A DNA stretch of 64,000 nucleotides. It comes from Streptomyces djakartensis. Lineage in GTDB: Bacteria; Actinomycetota; Actinomycetes; Streptomycetales; Streptomycetaceae. A model generated the notes under the pieces. It was not told the DNA's origin and did not search any database. It saw only the letters and a list, made by a program, of their open reading frames with translations. The translations under genes were made by a program, and so were the position numbers. Position 1 is the first letter of the stretch. The number at the start of each line of letters is the position of its first letter. The stretch is from contig NZ_BMWE01000011.1 of NCBI RefSeq assembly GCF_014651075.1, forward strand, positions 62,001 to 126,000, written 5' to 3'. Positions 1-7,532 of this stretch are shown piece by piece.

Positions 1-2
1 GC

Positions 3-392
3 GAGTACTACGCGTTGGAGGGCCTGGGACAGTTGCTGCGCAACGTCGACCTGGTGCGGGGGCACCTCAACCCCGCCCTGCACGTGTCGACCATCCTGCT
101 CACCATGTACGACGGCCGGACGCGTCTCGCGTCCCAGGTCGCGGAAGAGGTGCGCACCCACTTCGGTGACGAGGTTCTACGGACGAGCATTCCCCGCTCC
201 GTCCGTATCTCCGAGGCGCCGAGCTATGGGCAGACGGTATTGACTTACGATCCTGGATCGAGTGGTGCCCTCTCCTATCTTGAGGCGGCACGAGAGATCG
301 CGCTGAAGGGTGTTGGCGTCAGCTACGACGCGACGCACGCCCACATCGGCGCACAGCAGAACGATCCGAGCATGGTGGAGGGCATCCAGTGA
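3..392 (+). CDS. parA: Chromosome partitioning ATPase ParA (C-terminal part)
   Basis: Only the last 129 codons are in the window; the reading frame is already open at base 3. The text EYYALEGLGQLL followed by LLTMYDGRT and the SIPRSVRISEAPSYGQ segment is typical of the C-terminal half of Walker-type ParA/Soj ATPases; the Walker A motif lies outside the window. ParA polymerises or forms gradients on DNA and moves ParB-parS complexes, which in Streptomyces matters for segregating chromosomes into spores. The stop codon overlaps the parB start (GTGA at 389-392), so the two genes are translationally coupled. Identification is secure from sequence and from the adjacent parB. Confidence 0.97.
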   Translation, partial: EYYALEGLGQLLRNVDLVRGHLNPALHVSTILLTMYDGRTRLASQVAEEVRTHFGDEVLRTSIPRSVRISEAPSYGQTVLTYDPGSSGALSYLEAAREIALKGVGVSYDATHAHIGAQQNDPSMVEGIQ

Positions 393-1489
393 GCGAGCGA
401 CGGAGGGGGCTGGGTCGTGGTCTCGGCGCACTGATCCCTGCAGCACCGACGGAAAAGTCGGTGGCCCAGGCCGCGGCGGGGAACGCCGCTTCGACATCCC
501 CTGCGGCAGTGCCCGCGCTGCCGAACGACCGTGGGGTGGCCGCGGCGAAGGTGGCGACTCTGCCGACTGTTTCACGTGAAACGGAAGAGCCCGCCCAGCC
601 CAGTGCTCCCGCTGTGCCTGCGGCTCCCATCGGTGCGCACTTCGCCGAGATCCCCCTCGAGGCCATCACGCCGAACCCGAGGCAGCCACGTGAGGTCTTC
701 GATGAGGACGCTCTGGCCGAACTCATCACCTCCATCAAGGAAGTGGGGCTCCTGCAGCCGGTCGTCGTCCGGCAGGTGGGCCCGGCCCGCTACGAACTCA
801 TCATGGGCGAGCGCCGGTGGCGGGCCTGCCGAGAGGCGGGGCTGAAGGCGATCCCGGCGATCGTACGAGCCACGGACGACGAGAAGCTCCTCCTGGACGC
901 CCTGCTGGAGAACCTGCACCGCGCCCAGCTGAACCCGCTGGAAGAAGCCGCCGCCTATGACCAGTTGCTGCGGGACTTCAACTGCACACATGACCAGCTG
1001 GCGGATCGCATCGGCCGGTCCCGCCCTCAGGTCTCCAACACCCTGCGCCTGCTGAAGCTCTCGCCGGCGGTGCAGCGCCGGGTCGCCGCCGGGGTTCTCT
1101 CCGCCGGCCACGCGCGGGCCTTGCTGTCCGTCGAGGACTCGGAGGAGCAGGACAGGCTGGCGCACCGCATTGTGGCCGAGGGGCTCTCGGTGCGGGCTGT
1201 CGAGGAGATTGTGACCTTGATGGGGTCGCGGCCCCAGAAGGCCCAGCGCCCCAAGGGGCCGCGTGCCGGTGCCCGGGTCTCTCCTGCGCTGTCCGAACTC
1301 GCCACGCGGCTCTCGGACCGCTTCGAGACGCGTGTGAAGGTCGACCTGGGGCAGAAGAAGGGCAAGATCACCGTCGAGTTCGCCTCCATGGAGGATCTCG
1401 AACGGATCCTCGGCTCGCTGGCTCCCGGAGAGGGGCCGGTCCTGCAGAAGAGCCTCCTGGATGACGACGCTGACGACAGCGACTCCTGA
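389..1489 (+). CDS. parB: Chromosome partitioning protein ParB
   Basis: A 366-residue ParB that binds parS sites and spreads as a CTP-dependent clamp to form the centromere complex moved by ParA. The N-terminus carries the ParA-stimulating motif RRGLGRGLGALIP (about residues 4-16), followed by a low-complexity linker. A ParB/Srx nucleotide-binding domain spans about 85-180, with the GERRWRA motif near 139; the helix-turn-helix lies near 206-225 (GRSRPQVSNTLRLLKLS), and the C-terminal dimerisation domain follows. The GTG start is chosen because it overlaps the parA stop and opens with the conserved motif. A perfect parS (569-582) lies inside the linker and is read in frame as VSRET. A strong hairpin follows the gene. 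Confidence 0.98.
   Translation: MSERRRGLGRGLGALIPAAPTEKSVAQAAAGNAASTSPAAVPALPNDRGVAAAKVATLPTVSRETEEPAQPSAPAVPAAPIGAHFAEIPLEAITPNPRQPREVFDEDALAELITSIKEVGLLQPVVVRQVGPARYELIMGERRWRACREAGLKAIPAIVRATDDEKLLLDALLENLHRAQLNPLEEAAAYDQLLRDFNCTHDQLADRIGRSRPQVSNTLRLLKLSPAVQRRVAAGVLSAGHARALLSVEDSEEQDRLAHRIVAEGLSVRAVEEIVTLMGSRPQKAQRPKGPRAGARVSPALSELATRLSDRFETRVKVDLGQKKGKITVEFASMEDLERILGSLAPGEGPVLQKSLLDDDADDSDS
569..582. other. parS: parS centromere site (exact)
   Basis: Exact palindrome GTTTCACGTGAAAC, the Streptomyces ParB-binding consensus, inside the linker-coding part of parB. It is the site closest to the origin side in this window. Confidence 0.93.
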
Positions 1490-1522
1490 GTCTCCGACAG
1501 GAGCTTCCACTGTGCCTTCGGC

Positions 1523-1565
1523 AGAGCGGGCTGTGTCCGGTGTGTACCGGAACATGGCCCGCTCT
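1523..1565 (+). terminator. Terminator after parAB
   Basis: Long hairpin: a 9-bp outer stem (1523-1531 with 1557-1565), then a G.U-containing inner part with one bulged A, and a 6-bp apical stem TCCGGT/ACCGGA around a GTGT loop. A pyrimidine-rich TTCCTTTC run follows. It probably ends the parAB transcript. Confidence 0.75.
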
Positions 1566-1586
1566 TTCCTTTCTGGCGGTTTCGAT

Positions 1587-1613
1587 GGAATCACATCGTG
1601 GATACGATGCGTT
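1587..1613 (+). promoter_or_regulatory. SigR-type promoter candidate
   Basis: GGAAT (1587-1591), a 19-base spacer, then GTT (1611-1613). This fits the published Streptomyces SigR consensus GGAAT-N18/19-GTT. It lies just after the parAB terminator and would drive the small open frame at 1665 and the acetyltransferase at 1811. Sequence match only. Confidence 0.5.
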
Positions 1614-1664
1614 CGAGTACGGCGCAACCCACCCAACAGCACCTCTGAGAGGTAGGCAGGGGCC

Positions 1665-1922
1665 ATGCGAACGATGAGCCGCAGCGGACTGGTGAGCGCC
1701 GGTTTGGGGCTGGGGGCGGTCGGTGGCTTCATCGGCAGTCTCCTCAGGGAACGGAGCGCTCTGACAGCCGCCCGGGATGCCGCGGGCGAAGGAAGCGAGG
1801 AACAGCCTTCATGGGGCGCCGGCTCGTACCGCTCACGCTGGACAACCTTCAGGACCTCCCCCAGCGCTGTCGCACGTGCGTCTTCTGGGAGCTCGACCCG
1901 GTCAGCGGTGAGGCTGCGGTAA
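1665..1922 (+). CDS. Possible small protein overlapping the GNAT gene
   Basis: An 85-codon frame starting at ATG 1665, with a purine-rich GAGAGG about 10 bases upstream. The first part contains a glycine-rich hydrophobic stretch (GLVSAGLGLGAVGGFIG, about residues 8-24) that could be a short membrane or amphipathic segment. The frame then runs out of phase into the acetyltransferase gene for 112 bases, where its serine/arginine-rich sequence looks like a shadow. Only the first 48 codons are therefore credible as selected coding sequence. I recognise no family. It may be a real small gene, or simply the leader of the next gene behind the SigR-like promoter. Confidence 0.35.
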   Translation: MRTMSRSGLVSAGLGLGAVGGFIGSLLRERSALTAARDAAGEGSEEQPSWGAGSYRSRWTTFRTSPSAVARASSGSSTRSAVRLR

Positions 1923-2428
1923 AAGCGGGCACGCCCGCTCTGGAGAAGGAAGCCTGGATCTCAGCCGTCCTGCTGGACTGGGGTTCCTGCGGGCGGGTCG
2001 TGTACGTGGACGACGTGCCGGTGGGCTTCGTGCTCTACGCACCGCCTGCCTATGTCCCGCGCTCCACGGCGTTTCCCACGAGTCCCGTTTCCCCTGACGC
2101 AGTTCAGCTGATGACCGCGTTCATCGTTCCGGGATACCAGGGACAGGGGCTTGGCAGGGTGCTGGTCCAGACGGTCGCCAAGGATCTGCTGCGGCGCGGT
2201 TTCAAGGCGATCGAGGCGTTCGGAGACGCGCGCTGGAAGGAGCCGGCCTGTGTGTTGCCCGCGGAGCACCTGTTGGCGGTGGGTTTCAAGACGGTCCGGC
2301 AGCACCCCGCCTATCCCCGGCTCAGACTGGAGCTGAGGTCTACGCTCTCCTGGAAGGAAGATGTCGAGATGGCGCTGGACCGGCTTCTCGGAGCTGTACA
2401 GAAGGAACCGGCGCTGCGACCGCTGTAG
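1811..2428 (+). CDS. GNAT-family N-acetyltransferase
   Basis: A 205-residue protein with the GNAT acetyl-CoA-binding pattern in AFIVPGYQGQGLGRVLVQTV (about residues 101-120), so it probably transfers an acetyl group to an amine or small molecule; the substrate is unknown. The N-terminus has an unusual CRTC segment (RCRTCVFWELDP, about 18-29). The start ATG is preceded by GAGGAA. It stands alone between the parAB terminator and a convergent terminator shared with trxA, and its likely promoter resembles a SigR promoter, so a link to thiol stress is possible but inferred. Confidence 0.85.
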   Translation: MGRRLVPLTLDNLQDLPQRCRTCVFWELDPVSGEAAVKAGTPALEKEAWISAVLLDWGSCGRVVYVDDVPVGFVLYAPPAYVPRSTAFPTSPVSPDAVQLMTAFIVPGYQGQGLGRVLVQTVAKDLLRRGFKAIEAFGDARWKEPACVLPAEHLLAVGFKTVRQHPAYPRLRLELRSTLSWKEDVEMALDRLLGAVQKEPALRPL

Positions 2429-2442
2429 AGCACGTAGGCAAA

Positions 2443-2476
2443 CGAATGGGCCAACCCTTCTGGGTTGGCCCATTCG
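2443..2476. terminator. Bidirectional terminator between GNAT and trxA
   Basis: Perfect 15-bp stem (2443-2457 with 2462-2476) around a TTCT loop, between convergent genes. An exact parS starts two bases later. Confidence 0.88.
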
Positions 2477-2477
2477 T

Positions 2478-2491
2478 GTTTCACGTGAAAC
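2478..2491. other. parS: parS centromere site (exact)
   Basis: Exact GTTTCACGTGAAAC directly after the GNAT/trxA terminator hairpin, in intergenic DNA between convergent genes. Confidence 0.93.
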
Positions 2492-2521
2492 ACGCGCCGA
2501 CGGTGCGCCGGTGCAGCCGTA

Positions 2522-2854
2522 TCACTCGGCGATGAACTCCTCGAGGTCGCGAACGATCGCGGCCTTCGGCTTCGCGCCGACGATGGTCTTGGCCACCTCG
2601 CCACCCTGGTAAACGTTCAGCGTCGGGATGGACATGACGCCGTACTTGGCGGCCGTACCCGGGTTCTCGTCGATGTTCAGCTTGACGACCTCGATCTTGT
2701 CGCCGTACTCGGAGGCGATTGCCTCGAGGGACGGCGCGATCTGGCGGCACGGACCGCACCAGGCGGCCCAGAAGTCCACCAGAACGGGCTTGTCGCTCTT
2801 GAGGACGTCCTGCTCGAAGGAGTCGTCGGTCACATTCTTCAGGGTGCCGGCCAC
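2522..2854 (-). CDS. trxA: Thioredoxin
   Basis: A 110-residue cytoplasmic thioredoxin with the WCGPC active site (FWAAWCGPCRQIAP, about residues 28-41) and the conserved cis-proline region SIPTL. It reduces protein disulfides using electrons from the TrxB encoded just upstream. The GTG start at 2854 is chosen because AAGGAG lies seven bases before it and the length matches the family; an in-frame longer version would add an unrelated Pro/Ser-rich extension overlapping trxB. The 46-base gap to trxB and the SigR promoter upstream of trxB indicate a trxBA operon induced by disulfide stress. Confidence 0.97.
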   Translation of the reverse strand: MAGTLKNVTDDSFEQDVLKSDKPVLVDFWAAWCGPCRQIAPSLEAIASEYGDKIEVVKLNIDENPGTAAKYGVMSIPTLNVYQGGEVAKTIVGAKPKAAIVRDLEEFIAE

Positions 2855-2900
2855 GGCGGGCTCCTTAACTGGTTGGTGCGTGGGGCGGGTAGGGAGGGGG

Positions 2901-3869
2901 TCAGACAGAGGTCTTCTCGGGCTCCGGCTGCTCCTCGTCCGCAAGGGCGGCGAGGAAGCGCTCGGCGTCGAGAGCGGCGGAGCAGCCGGTCCCGGCCGCG
3001 GTGATCGCCTGACGGTAGGTGTGGTCGACGACGTCACCGGCGGCGAAGACGCCGGTCAGGTTCGTGCGCGTCGACGGCGCGTCCACCTTCAGGTAGCCCT
3101 CTTCGTCCAGGTCGAGCTGACCCTTGAAGAGCTCGGTGCGGGGGTCATGGCCGATGGCGATGAAGAGACCCGTCACCGGCAGGTCGGAGAGCTCGCCGGT
3201 CTTGAGGTTGCGCAGCTTCAGACCCGAGAGCTTCGGGTCGCCCTGGATCTCGGCGACCTCGCTGTCCCACACGAACGTGATCTTCGGGTCGGCGAAGGCG
3301 CGCTCCTGCATCGCCTTGGAGGCGCGCAGGGTGTCGCGGCGGTGGACCACAGTCACGGACTTGGCGAACCGCGAGAGGAAGGTGGCCTCCTCCATGGCGG
3401 TGTCGCCGCCACCGATCACGGCGATGTCCTGGTCCTTGAAGAAGAACCCGTCACAGGTGGCGCACCAGGACACACCACGGCCGGAGAGGGCGTCCTCATT
3501 CGGCAGGCCGAGCTTGCGGTGCTGCGAGCCGGTGGCGACGATGACGGCCTTGGCCCGGTGGACGGTACCGGCCGTGTCCGTGACGGTCTTGATCTCACCG
3601 GTCAGGTCGACGGCCACGATGTCGTCCGGGACGAGCTCTGCACCGAAGCGCTCCGACTGGGCGCGCATGTTGTCCATGAGCTCGGGGCCCATGATGCCGT
3701 CCTGGAACCCCGGGAAGTTCTCGACGTCGGTGGTGTTCATGAGCGCACCACCGGCGGTGACGGCACCCTCGAACACCAGTGGCTTCAGCGACGCGCGGGC
3801 GGTGTAGAGCGCCGCCGTATAGCCGGCGGGCCCGGAGCCGATGATGATCACGTTACGGACGTCGCTCAC
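2901..3869 (-). CDS. trxB: Thioredoxin-disulfide reductase
   Basis: A 322-residue flavoprotein that uses NADPH to reduce thioredoxin. It shows the FAD dinucleotide fold GSGPAGYTAALYTAR near the N-terminus, the redox-active CATC (SWCATCDG, about residue 137), the NADPH fold IGGGDTAMEEA and the C-terminal GVFAAGDV FAD motif. The GTG start directly precedes MSDVRNVIIIG, as usual in actinomycetes. It is the first gene of trxB-trxA. The SigR promoter at 3941-3966 places transcription start about 65 bases upstream. Confidence 0.98.
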   Translation of the reverse strand: MSDVRNVIIIGSGPAGYTAALYTARASLKPLVFEGAVTAGGALMNTTDVENFPGFQDGIMGPELMDNMRAQSERFGAELVPDDIVAVDLTGEIKTVTDTAGTVHRAKAVIVATGSQHRKLGLPNEDALSGRGVSWCATCDGFFFKDQDIAVIGGGDTAMEEATFLSRFAKSVTVVHRRDTLRASKAMQERAFADPKITFVWDSEVAEIQGDPKLSGLKLRNLKTGELSDLPVTGLFIAIGHDPRTELFKGQLDLDEEGYLKVDAPSTRTNLTGVFAAGDVVDHTYRQAITAAGTGCSAALDAERFLAALADEEQPEPEKTSV

Positions 3870-3940
3870 GGCTTGATTCCTCGTCTCTGGACTGCGTCGT
3901 TCGACCGGTGGGAGCTGCTCTTGGAGCTCTCACCCCACCC

Positions 3941-3966
3941 AACGGATCCTAAGGGGCGCGCATTCC
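3941..3966 (-). promoter_or_regulatory. SigR promoter of trxBA
   Basis: On the minus strand GGAAT (3966-3962), exactly 18 bases, then GTT (3943-3941): a perfect match to the SigR consensus. trxBA of Streptomyces coelicolor is an established SigR target induced by thiol oxidation, so this assignment is strong. Confidence 0.9.
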
Positions 3967-4036
3967 CGCTGTGTCCGGGCACACGGAGATGCCACACGGT
4001 GCGGGTAGCCATGCAAGGCGGCGATGAAGCGCTTCC

Positions 4037-4963
4037 TCAGGAGGATGGGTACGAGCGCTGGAGAAGGATCTTGCCGGTCGTGGTGGACGCCGACGGATCG
4101 ACACATGTCGCGTCGACGACGTAGGCAGTGACCCGGGTGGCGTCGGTGGCGTCGGGAAGCAGCACGAGCATCGCCTTCTTCCCCTGGTACCTGCCGTTCT
4201 CGACAGCGAGGGCAGCGTCCTTGCGTCCGATCCCGTCGCGGACGCAGCCCGGCACGGTGGGCTCCCTGAAGACCCTGGGATGGTTGGTCCCGGAGGTCGC
4301 CGCGCCGAACGGGGTGCGGGAGCCGCTTTCCGTGTTCGGCTCGGCCAGGAGATCAGTCACCTGCTGCCGCAGCTTCCCCTCGGAGAAGGTGTCGGCGGCG
4401 GTGGTCTGGTGATCGCCCCCCGGGTCACGTGGCGGCTTGCCGTCGTCGAGTGACGACAGCAGGACCGAGCCCAGTCCGAGGGCGGCCACAGTGAAGACGG
4501 TCCCCAGGACGGCGATCCTGCGGCGTCCGTTCCGCTCACGGTCCTTGCGGCCGGGGCCGGTGGTGGAGGAGCGGGGCCGTCCGGCAGGCCGGTCGACGGG
4601 CGCCGATGTTTCACGTGAAACATGCGCGCCGTGGTCACCGTGGCTGTCCTCGGACGCGGACGGCAGCGCAGTCGGCGGCGCCGAGGTGTCCGCGGTCTCC
4701 GGCCCTGCGGCATTCAGCAGGGCCTCGGCGGCTAGAGCGGCATCGATACGGCCGGCGACATCGGCGGGCATGCGCTGGGGTCCTGGCAGGGTGCCGAGCA
4801 GTCCGCGGATCTCCTCCAGGGAGGCGTGGACATCGGCGCAGAGCTCGCACTCGTCCAGGTGCCGGCGCACGTCGCCGCTCCGCGACGGGGGCAGAAGGCC
4901 CTCGGTGAGGTCGGAGATCTCCGCGACGTCCGGATGCCCGGCCATGTCTGTCGTCGACGTCAC
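4037..4963 (-). CDS. Anti-sigma factor for SigM
   Basis: A 308-residue single-pass membrane anti-sigma factor. The cytoplasmic N-terminal part has the HLDECELC motif (about residues 35-42, the HxxxCxxC signature of zinc-finger or iron-sulfur anti-sigma domains). A disordered Pro/Ser/Thr region follows, then a transmembrane helix IAVLGTVFTVAALGLGSVLL around 150-170, and an extracytoplasmic domain with two cysteines (VPGCVRDG and DATCVDP). The GTG start overlaps the sigM stop (GTGA), so it is made together with its target. parS 4608-4621 lies within the gene and is read as VSRET. The assignment as SigM regulator rests on position and motif; the inducing signal is unknown. Confidence 0.88.
   Translation of the reverse strand: MTSTTDMAGHPDVAEISDLTEGLLPPSRSGDVRRHLDECELCADVHASLEEIRGLLGTLPGPQRMPADVAGRIDAALAAEALLNAAGPETADTSAPPTALPSASEDSHGDHGAHVSRETSAPVDRPAGRPRSSTTGPGRKDRERNGRRRIAVLGTVFTVAALGLGSVLLSSLDDGKPPRDPGGDHQTTAADTFSEGKLRQQVTDLLAEPNTESGSRTPFGAATSGTNHPRVFREPTVPGCVRDGIGRKDAALAVENGRYQGKKAMLVLLPDATDATRVTAYVVDATCVDPSASTTTGKILLQRSYPSS
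4608..4621. other. parS: parS centromere site (exact)
   Basis: Exact GTTTCACGTGAAAC inside the anti-sigma gene, in its low-complexity linker-coding region. Confidence 0.93.
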
Positions 4964-5685
4964 GCTCGTCCACCTCCGCCCTTCACCGCAGCTGGGTCAC
5001 TCGGTCCTGTGTCTGGTGGTTCCGCTCGGTGCGGTCCCGCTGCGGGTGGGACGGCTGACCGCTGCGTCCGGTTCCGTTCCACGCCCGGCTTCCTGGCCTC
5101 ACCGCCGCCGTCGGGCCGGAGGTGAGTCAGGAGCGGCAGGAGTCTTGCTCTGCCGCGAGCACATCGGCTCTTCACCGTGCCGGTCGGCACGTCGAGGATG
5201 CGGGCCGCCTCCGCGACGGGGTAGCCCTGCATGTCCACCAGGACGAGGGCCGCCCGCTGGTCGGCCGGCAGGGTCCCCAGGGCTTCGATGAGCTGCCGGT
5301 GGAGATCGTTGCGCTCAGCCGGCACGGAAGCCGACTCGTGCGGCTCCAGGAGCTGTTCCAGGCGCTCGGTGTCGTCGACCGGCGAGGTCTTGCGGGATGC
5401 GGCCTTGCGGACGCGATCGAGGCAGGCGTTGACGGTGATCCTGTGCAGCCATGTCGTGACGGCCGACTGGCCCCGGAAGGTGTGGGCGGCCCGGTAGGCG
5501 GACACGAGGGCGTCCTGCACCGCGTCAGCGGCCTCCTCGCGGTCCCCCAGCGTCCTCAGGGCGACGGCCCAGAGCCGGTCGCGGTGCCGCCGGACGAGCT
5601 CACCGAAGGTGTCCGGGTCGCCATCCACGTGGCGGGCGAGCAGGTCCTGGTCGCTCACTCCGTCGTACTCGGTGCCGTCTGCCAT
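4960..5685 (-). CDS. sigM: ECF RNA polymerase sigma factor SigM
   Basis: A 241-residue extracytoplasmic-function sigma factor. Region 2 (FGELVRRHRDRLWAVALRTLGDREEAADAVQDAL, quoted in part: DREEAADAVQDAL) is at about 27-65 and region 4 with its helix-turn-helix (GYPVAEAARILDVPTGTVKSR) at about 153-173; a basic, proline-rich tail of some 60 residues follows. The symbol is supported by synteny with mycobacterial sigM, which also sits beside trxB/trxA, parB and a MurJ-type protein. It lies directly downstream of the MurJ-linked pseudokinase (27-base gap) and upstream of its membrane anti-sigma factor, in an envelope-related operon. Confidence 0.93.
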   Translation of the reverse strand: MADGTEYDGVSDQDLLARHVDGDPDTFGELVRRHRDRLWAVALRTLGDREEAADAVQDALVSAYRAAHTFRGQSAVTTWLHRITVNACLDRVRKAASRKTSPVDDTERLEQLLEPHESASVPAERNDLHRQLIEALGTLPADQRAALVLVDMQGYPVAEAARILDVPTGTVKSRCARGRARLLPLLTHLRPDGGGEARKPGVERNRTQRSAVPPAAGPHRAEPPDTGPSDPAAVKGGGGRA

Positions 5686-5712
5686 CGGCCTCCTTCCTCG
5701 AGGCAGATGCCG

Positions 5713-7413
5713 TCAGCTGGTCACCTTGACGTCCGCCACCCTGCCGCGCCACTTGCCGTCGTCCGCCTGGATGGGCAGCTTGGTCAGCCACACAAGGAGG
5801 TAACGGCTCTTGAGGGACTTGCCGGGCTTCAGTTCCACCGTCGTCCCGGTGCCCTCCGCGACCTTGGTGTAGGCGTCGAAGGACGTCGGCTCCGAGCCCG
5901 CCTCCGCACTCGCGCTGCGGAGCTCCACCGACGTGTCCCCCACGAAGGTGACCGTCACCTTCCCGACCCGCTGGACCTTGCCGAGGTCGAGGATGACGCC
6001 GACGCCCGACTTGAGACGCCCGAAGTCGGAGCTGAGGTAGTAGTCCGTCTGCCAGTACGTGGCAGCGCTGCCGTCGTAGACCTTCCCTATGTCGGACGGC
6101 TTCTCAGAACCGTCGGAGCCGAAGGGGTCGAAGTCGCGTGCGCCGCTGATGGCGATGGGCTTGCCCGACTCGGGCTTCTTCGGGGACTTGTCGTTCCCGT
6201 CGCTCGTCTGCGTCTGCTTCGGCTCTTCGGACTTCCCGCCCTGGTCCATCAGCGCGTCCGCCAGCTGCCAGCTGCCGAGACCCAGCGCGGCGATGAGGAG
6301 AGCGGAAACGGCCCACTTCAGGGCCTTGCCCGTGCGGCTCTGCAGCGGGGGCGGAGGGGACGGAACAGGCTGGGTGACGCCGGGATGCGAGGCCTGACGA
6401 CCGTAGGAGCCCTGCTGGTACGTCGTGCGCTGGTACTCGGGCGGTGCGGTGAACGCCGGCTCCGGTGGACGGATGCGGGGCATCTCGCCGATCGCCTTCA
6501 CCAGCTCCTCCGGCGTGGTGCACGGCGACTCGTGCCGGGAGGCGGTGGCGCCGTCGTTGACGAGCGCGCGCATGGACAGCTCGGACAATCCGCGGTGCAC
6601 ACCGGCACGCACCTGGTCGGGTGCGATCAGGCCGATGTCCTTCGGCAGCCCCGACAGGCCGTAGGCGTCACTCTCGTACGGCCACCTCTGGGTGAGCGCC
6701 GCGTACAGCAGGGCGCCGATGGCCTCGGTGTCGGTGCGCTGAGGGGTCTCGGACGAGACGCCCCGCAGGGCCGCGTTCACGGCGAGTCCGCGGATACGCC
6801 ACTGGCCGGTCGAGGCGCGCAGGACGGCGTTGGGGTTCAGTCGCAGATGGGCGAGGCCTTCACGGTGGGCGGCGGCCATGGCGGAGGAGACCTGGCTGAC
6901 CATCTGGTAGGCGTCGTACGGCTCCAGTGGCCCGGCGGCGAGAAGCGTGGTCAGTTCCGTCGCGTCGGGAAGCCACTCGTGGACGACGTAGACGAGGTCG
7001 TTCTCCTCCACCGCGTCCAGCACCTGGACGAAGCGCGGGTCGCCCAGGAGGGCGGATGACCGGGCGGCGGCCAGGACGGAGCGTGCCCGAGTGTGATCCG
7101 CGGGCAGGATGTGCACGCCGACGGCACGGCGGAGCTTCTCGTCCACGGCACGCCAGCTGCTGAATCCGTCCAGACGGGTGACGCACTCCTCAAGACGGTA
7201 GCGTCTGGCGAGTTTGTGCCCACTGTGCAGTTCAGGCGGCGAGGTCTTTCCGGAACCGTCGGTCCGAATGTTCTCCTGTACCTCGTCGCTGTCCGTGTCC
7301 CGCTCCCGGTTTTTGGCCACCCCGTCGGCCGTGGACTGGTCCGCCTCTGCGGTCAGCGACGTGTCGTCGCTGTTGTCTGCCACGTCGACGGCAGCCGTGC
7401 TCCGTTCCGCCAC
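5713..7413 (-). CDS. MurJ-associated membrane pseudokinase
   Basis: A 566-residue protein with a cytoplasmic kinase-like fold (about 65-300), a proline/glutamine-rich linker, one transmembrane helix (WAVSALLIAALGLGSWQLA) near residue 370 and an extracellular C-terminal domain of discoidin/NPCBM-like character with the SDIGKVYDGSAATYWQTD segment. Kinase catalytic residues are missing: the HRDLKPxN loop reads HLRLNPNA and the DFG position reads RGL, so it is a pseudokinase. In Mycobacterium the same kinase-like and C-terminal parts are fused to MurJ; here they form a separate gene next to murJ. GTG 7413 is preferred because GGGGAGG precedes it; GTG 7473 is an alternative adding 20 residues. Confidence 0.85.
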   Translation of the reverse strand: MAERSTAAVDVADNSDDTSLTAEADQSTADGVAKNRERDTDSDEVQENIRTDGSGKTSPPELHSGHKLARRYRLEECVTRLDGFSSWRAVDEKLRRAVGVHILPADHTRARSVLAAARSSALLGDPRFVQVLDAVEENDLVYVVHEWLPDATELTTLLAAGPLEPYDAYQMVSQVSSAMAAAHREGLAHLRLNPNAVLRASTGQWRIRGLAVNAALRGVSSETPQRTDTEAIGALLYAALTQRWPYESDAYGLSGLPKDIGLIAPDQVRAGVHRGLSELSMRALVNDGATASRHESPCTTPEELVKAIGEMPRIRPPEPAFTAPPEYQRTTYQQGSYGRQASHPGVTQPVPSPPPPLQSRTGKALKWAVSALLIAALGLGSWQLADALMDQGGKSEEPKQTQTSDGNDKSPKKPESGKPIAISGARDFDPFGSDGSEKPSDIGKVYDGSAATYWQTDYYLSSDFGRLKSGVGVILDLGKVQRVGKVTVTFVGDTSVELRSASAEAGSEPTSFDAYTKVAEGTGTTVELKPGKSLKSRYLLVWLTKLPIQADDGKWRGRVADVKVTS

Positions 7414-7532
7414 CGTCGTTCCTGCCTCCCCATCCGTTGCGCGCCGTCCGACGCCGAAACCAATTGTGCCCACAGTCCGCCGCTATGCACGACACGCGGT
7501 GGCTGACGATGGTTGTGCGCCTACCCCCCGCC

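Noticed and set aside
2628..4124. Long open frame (about 498 codons) antisense to trxB
   Set aside because: Shadow frame caused by high GC content; no family resemblance, while the opposite strand encodes a clear TrxB.
5122..7059. Long open frame antisense to sigM and the pseudokinase
   Set aside because: Shadow of genes with strong third-position G/C; Arg/Gly/Val-rich nonsense sequence without domains.
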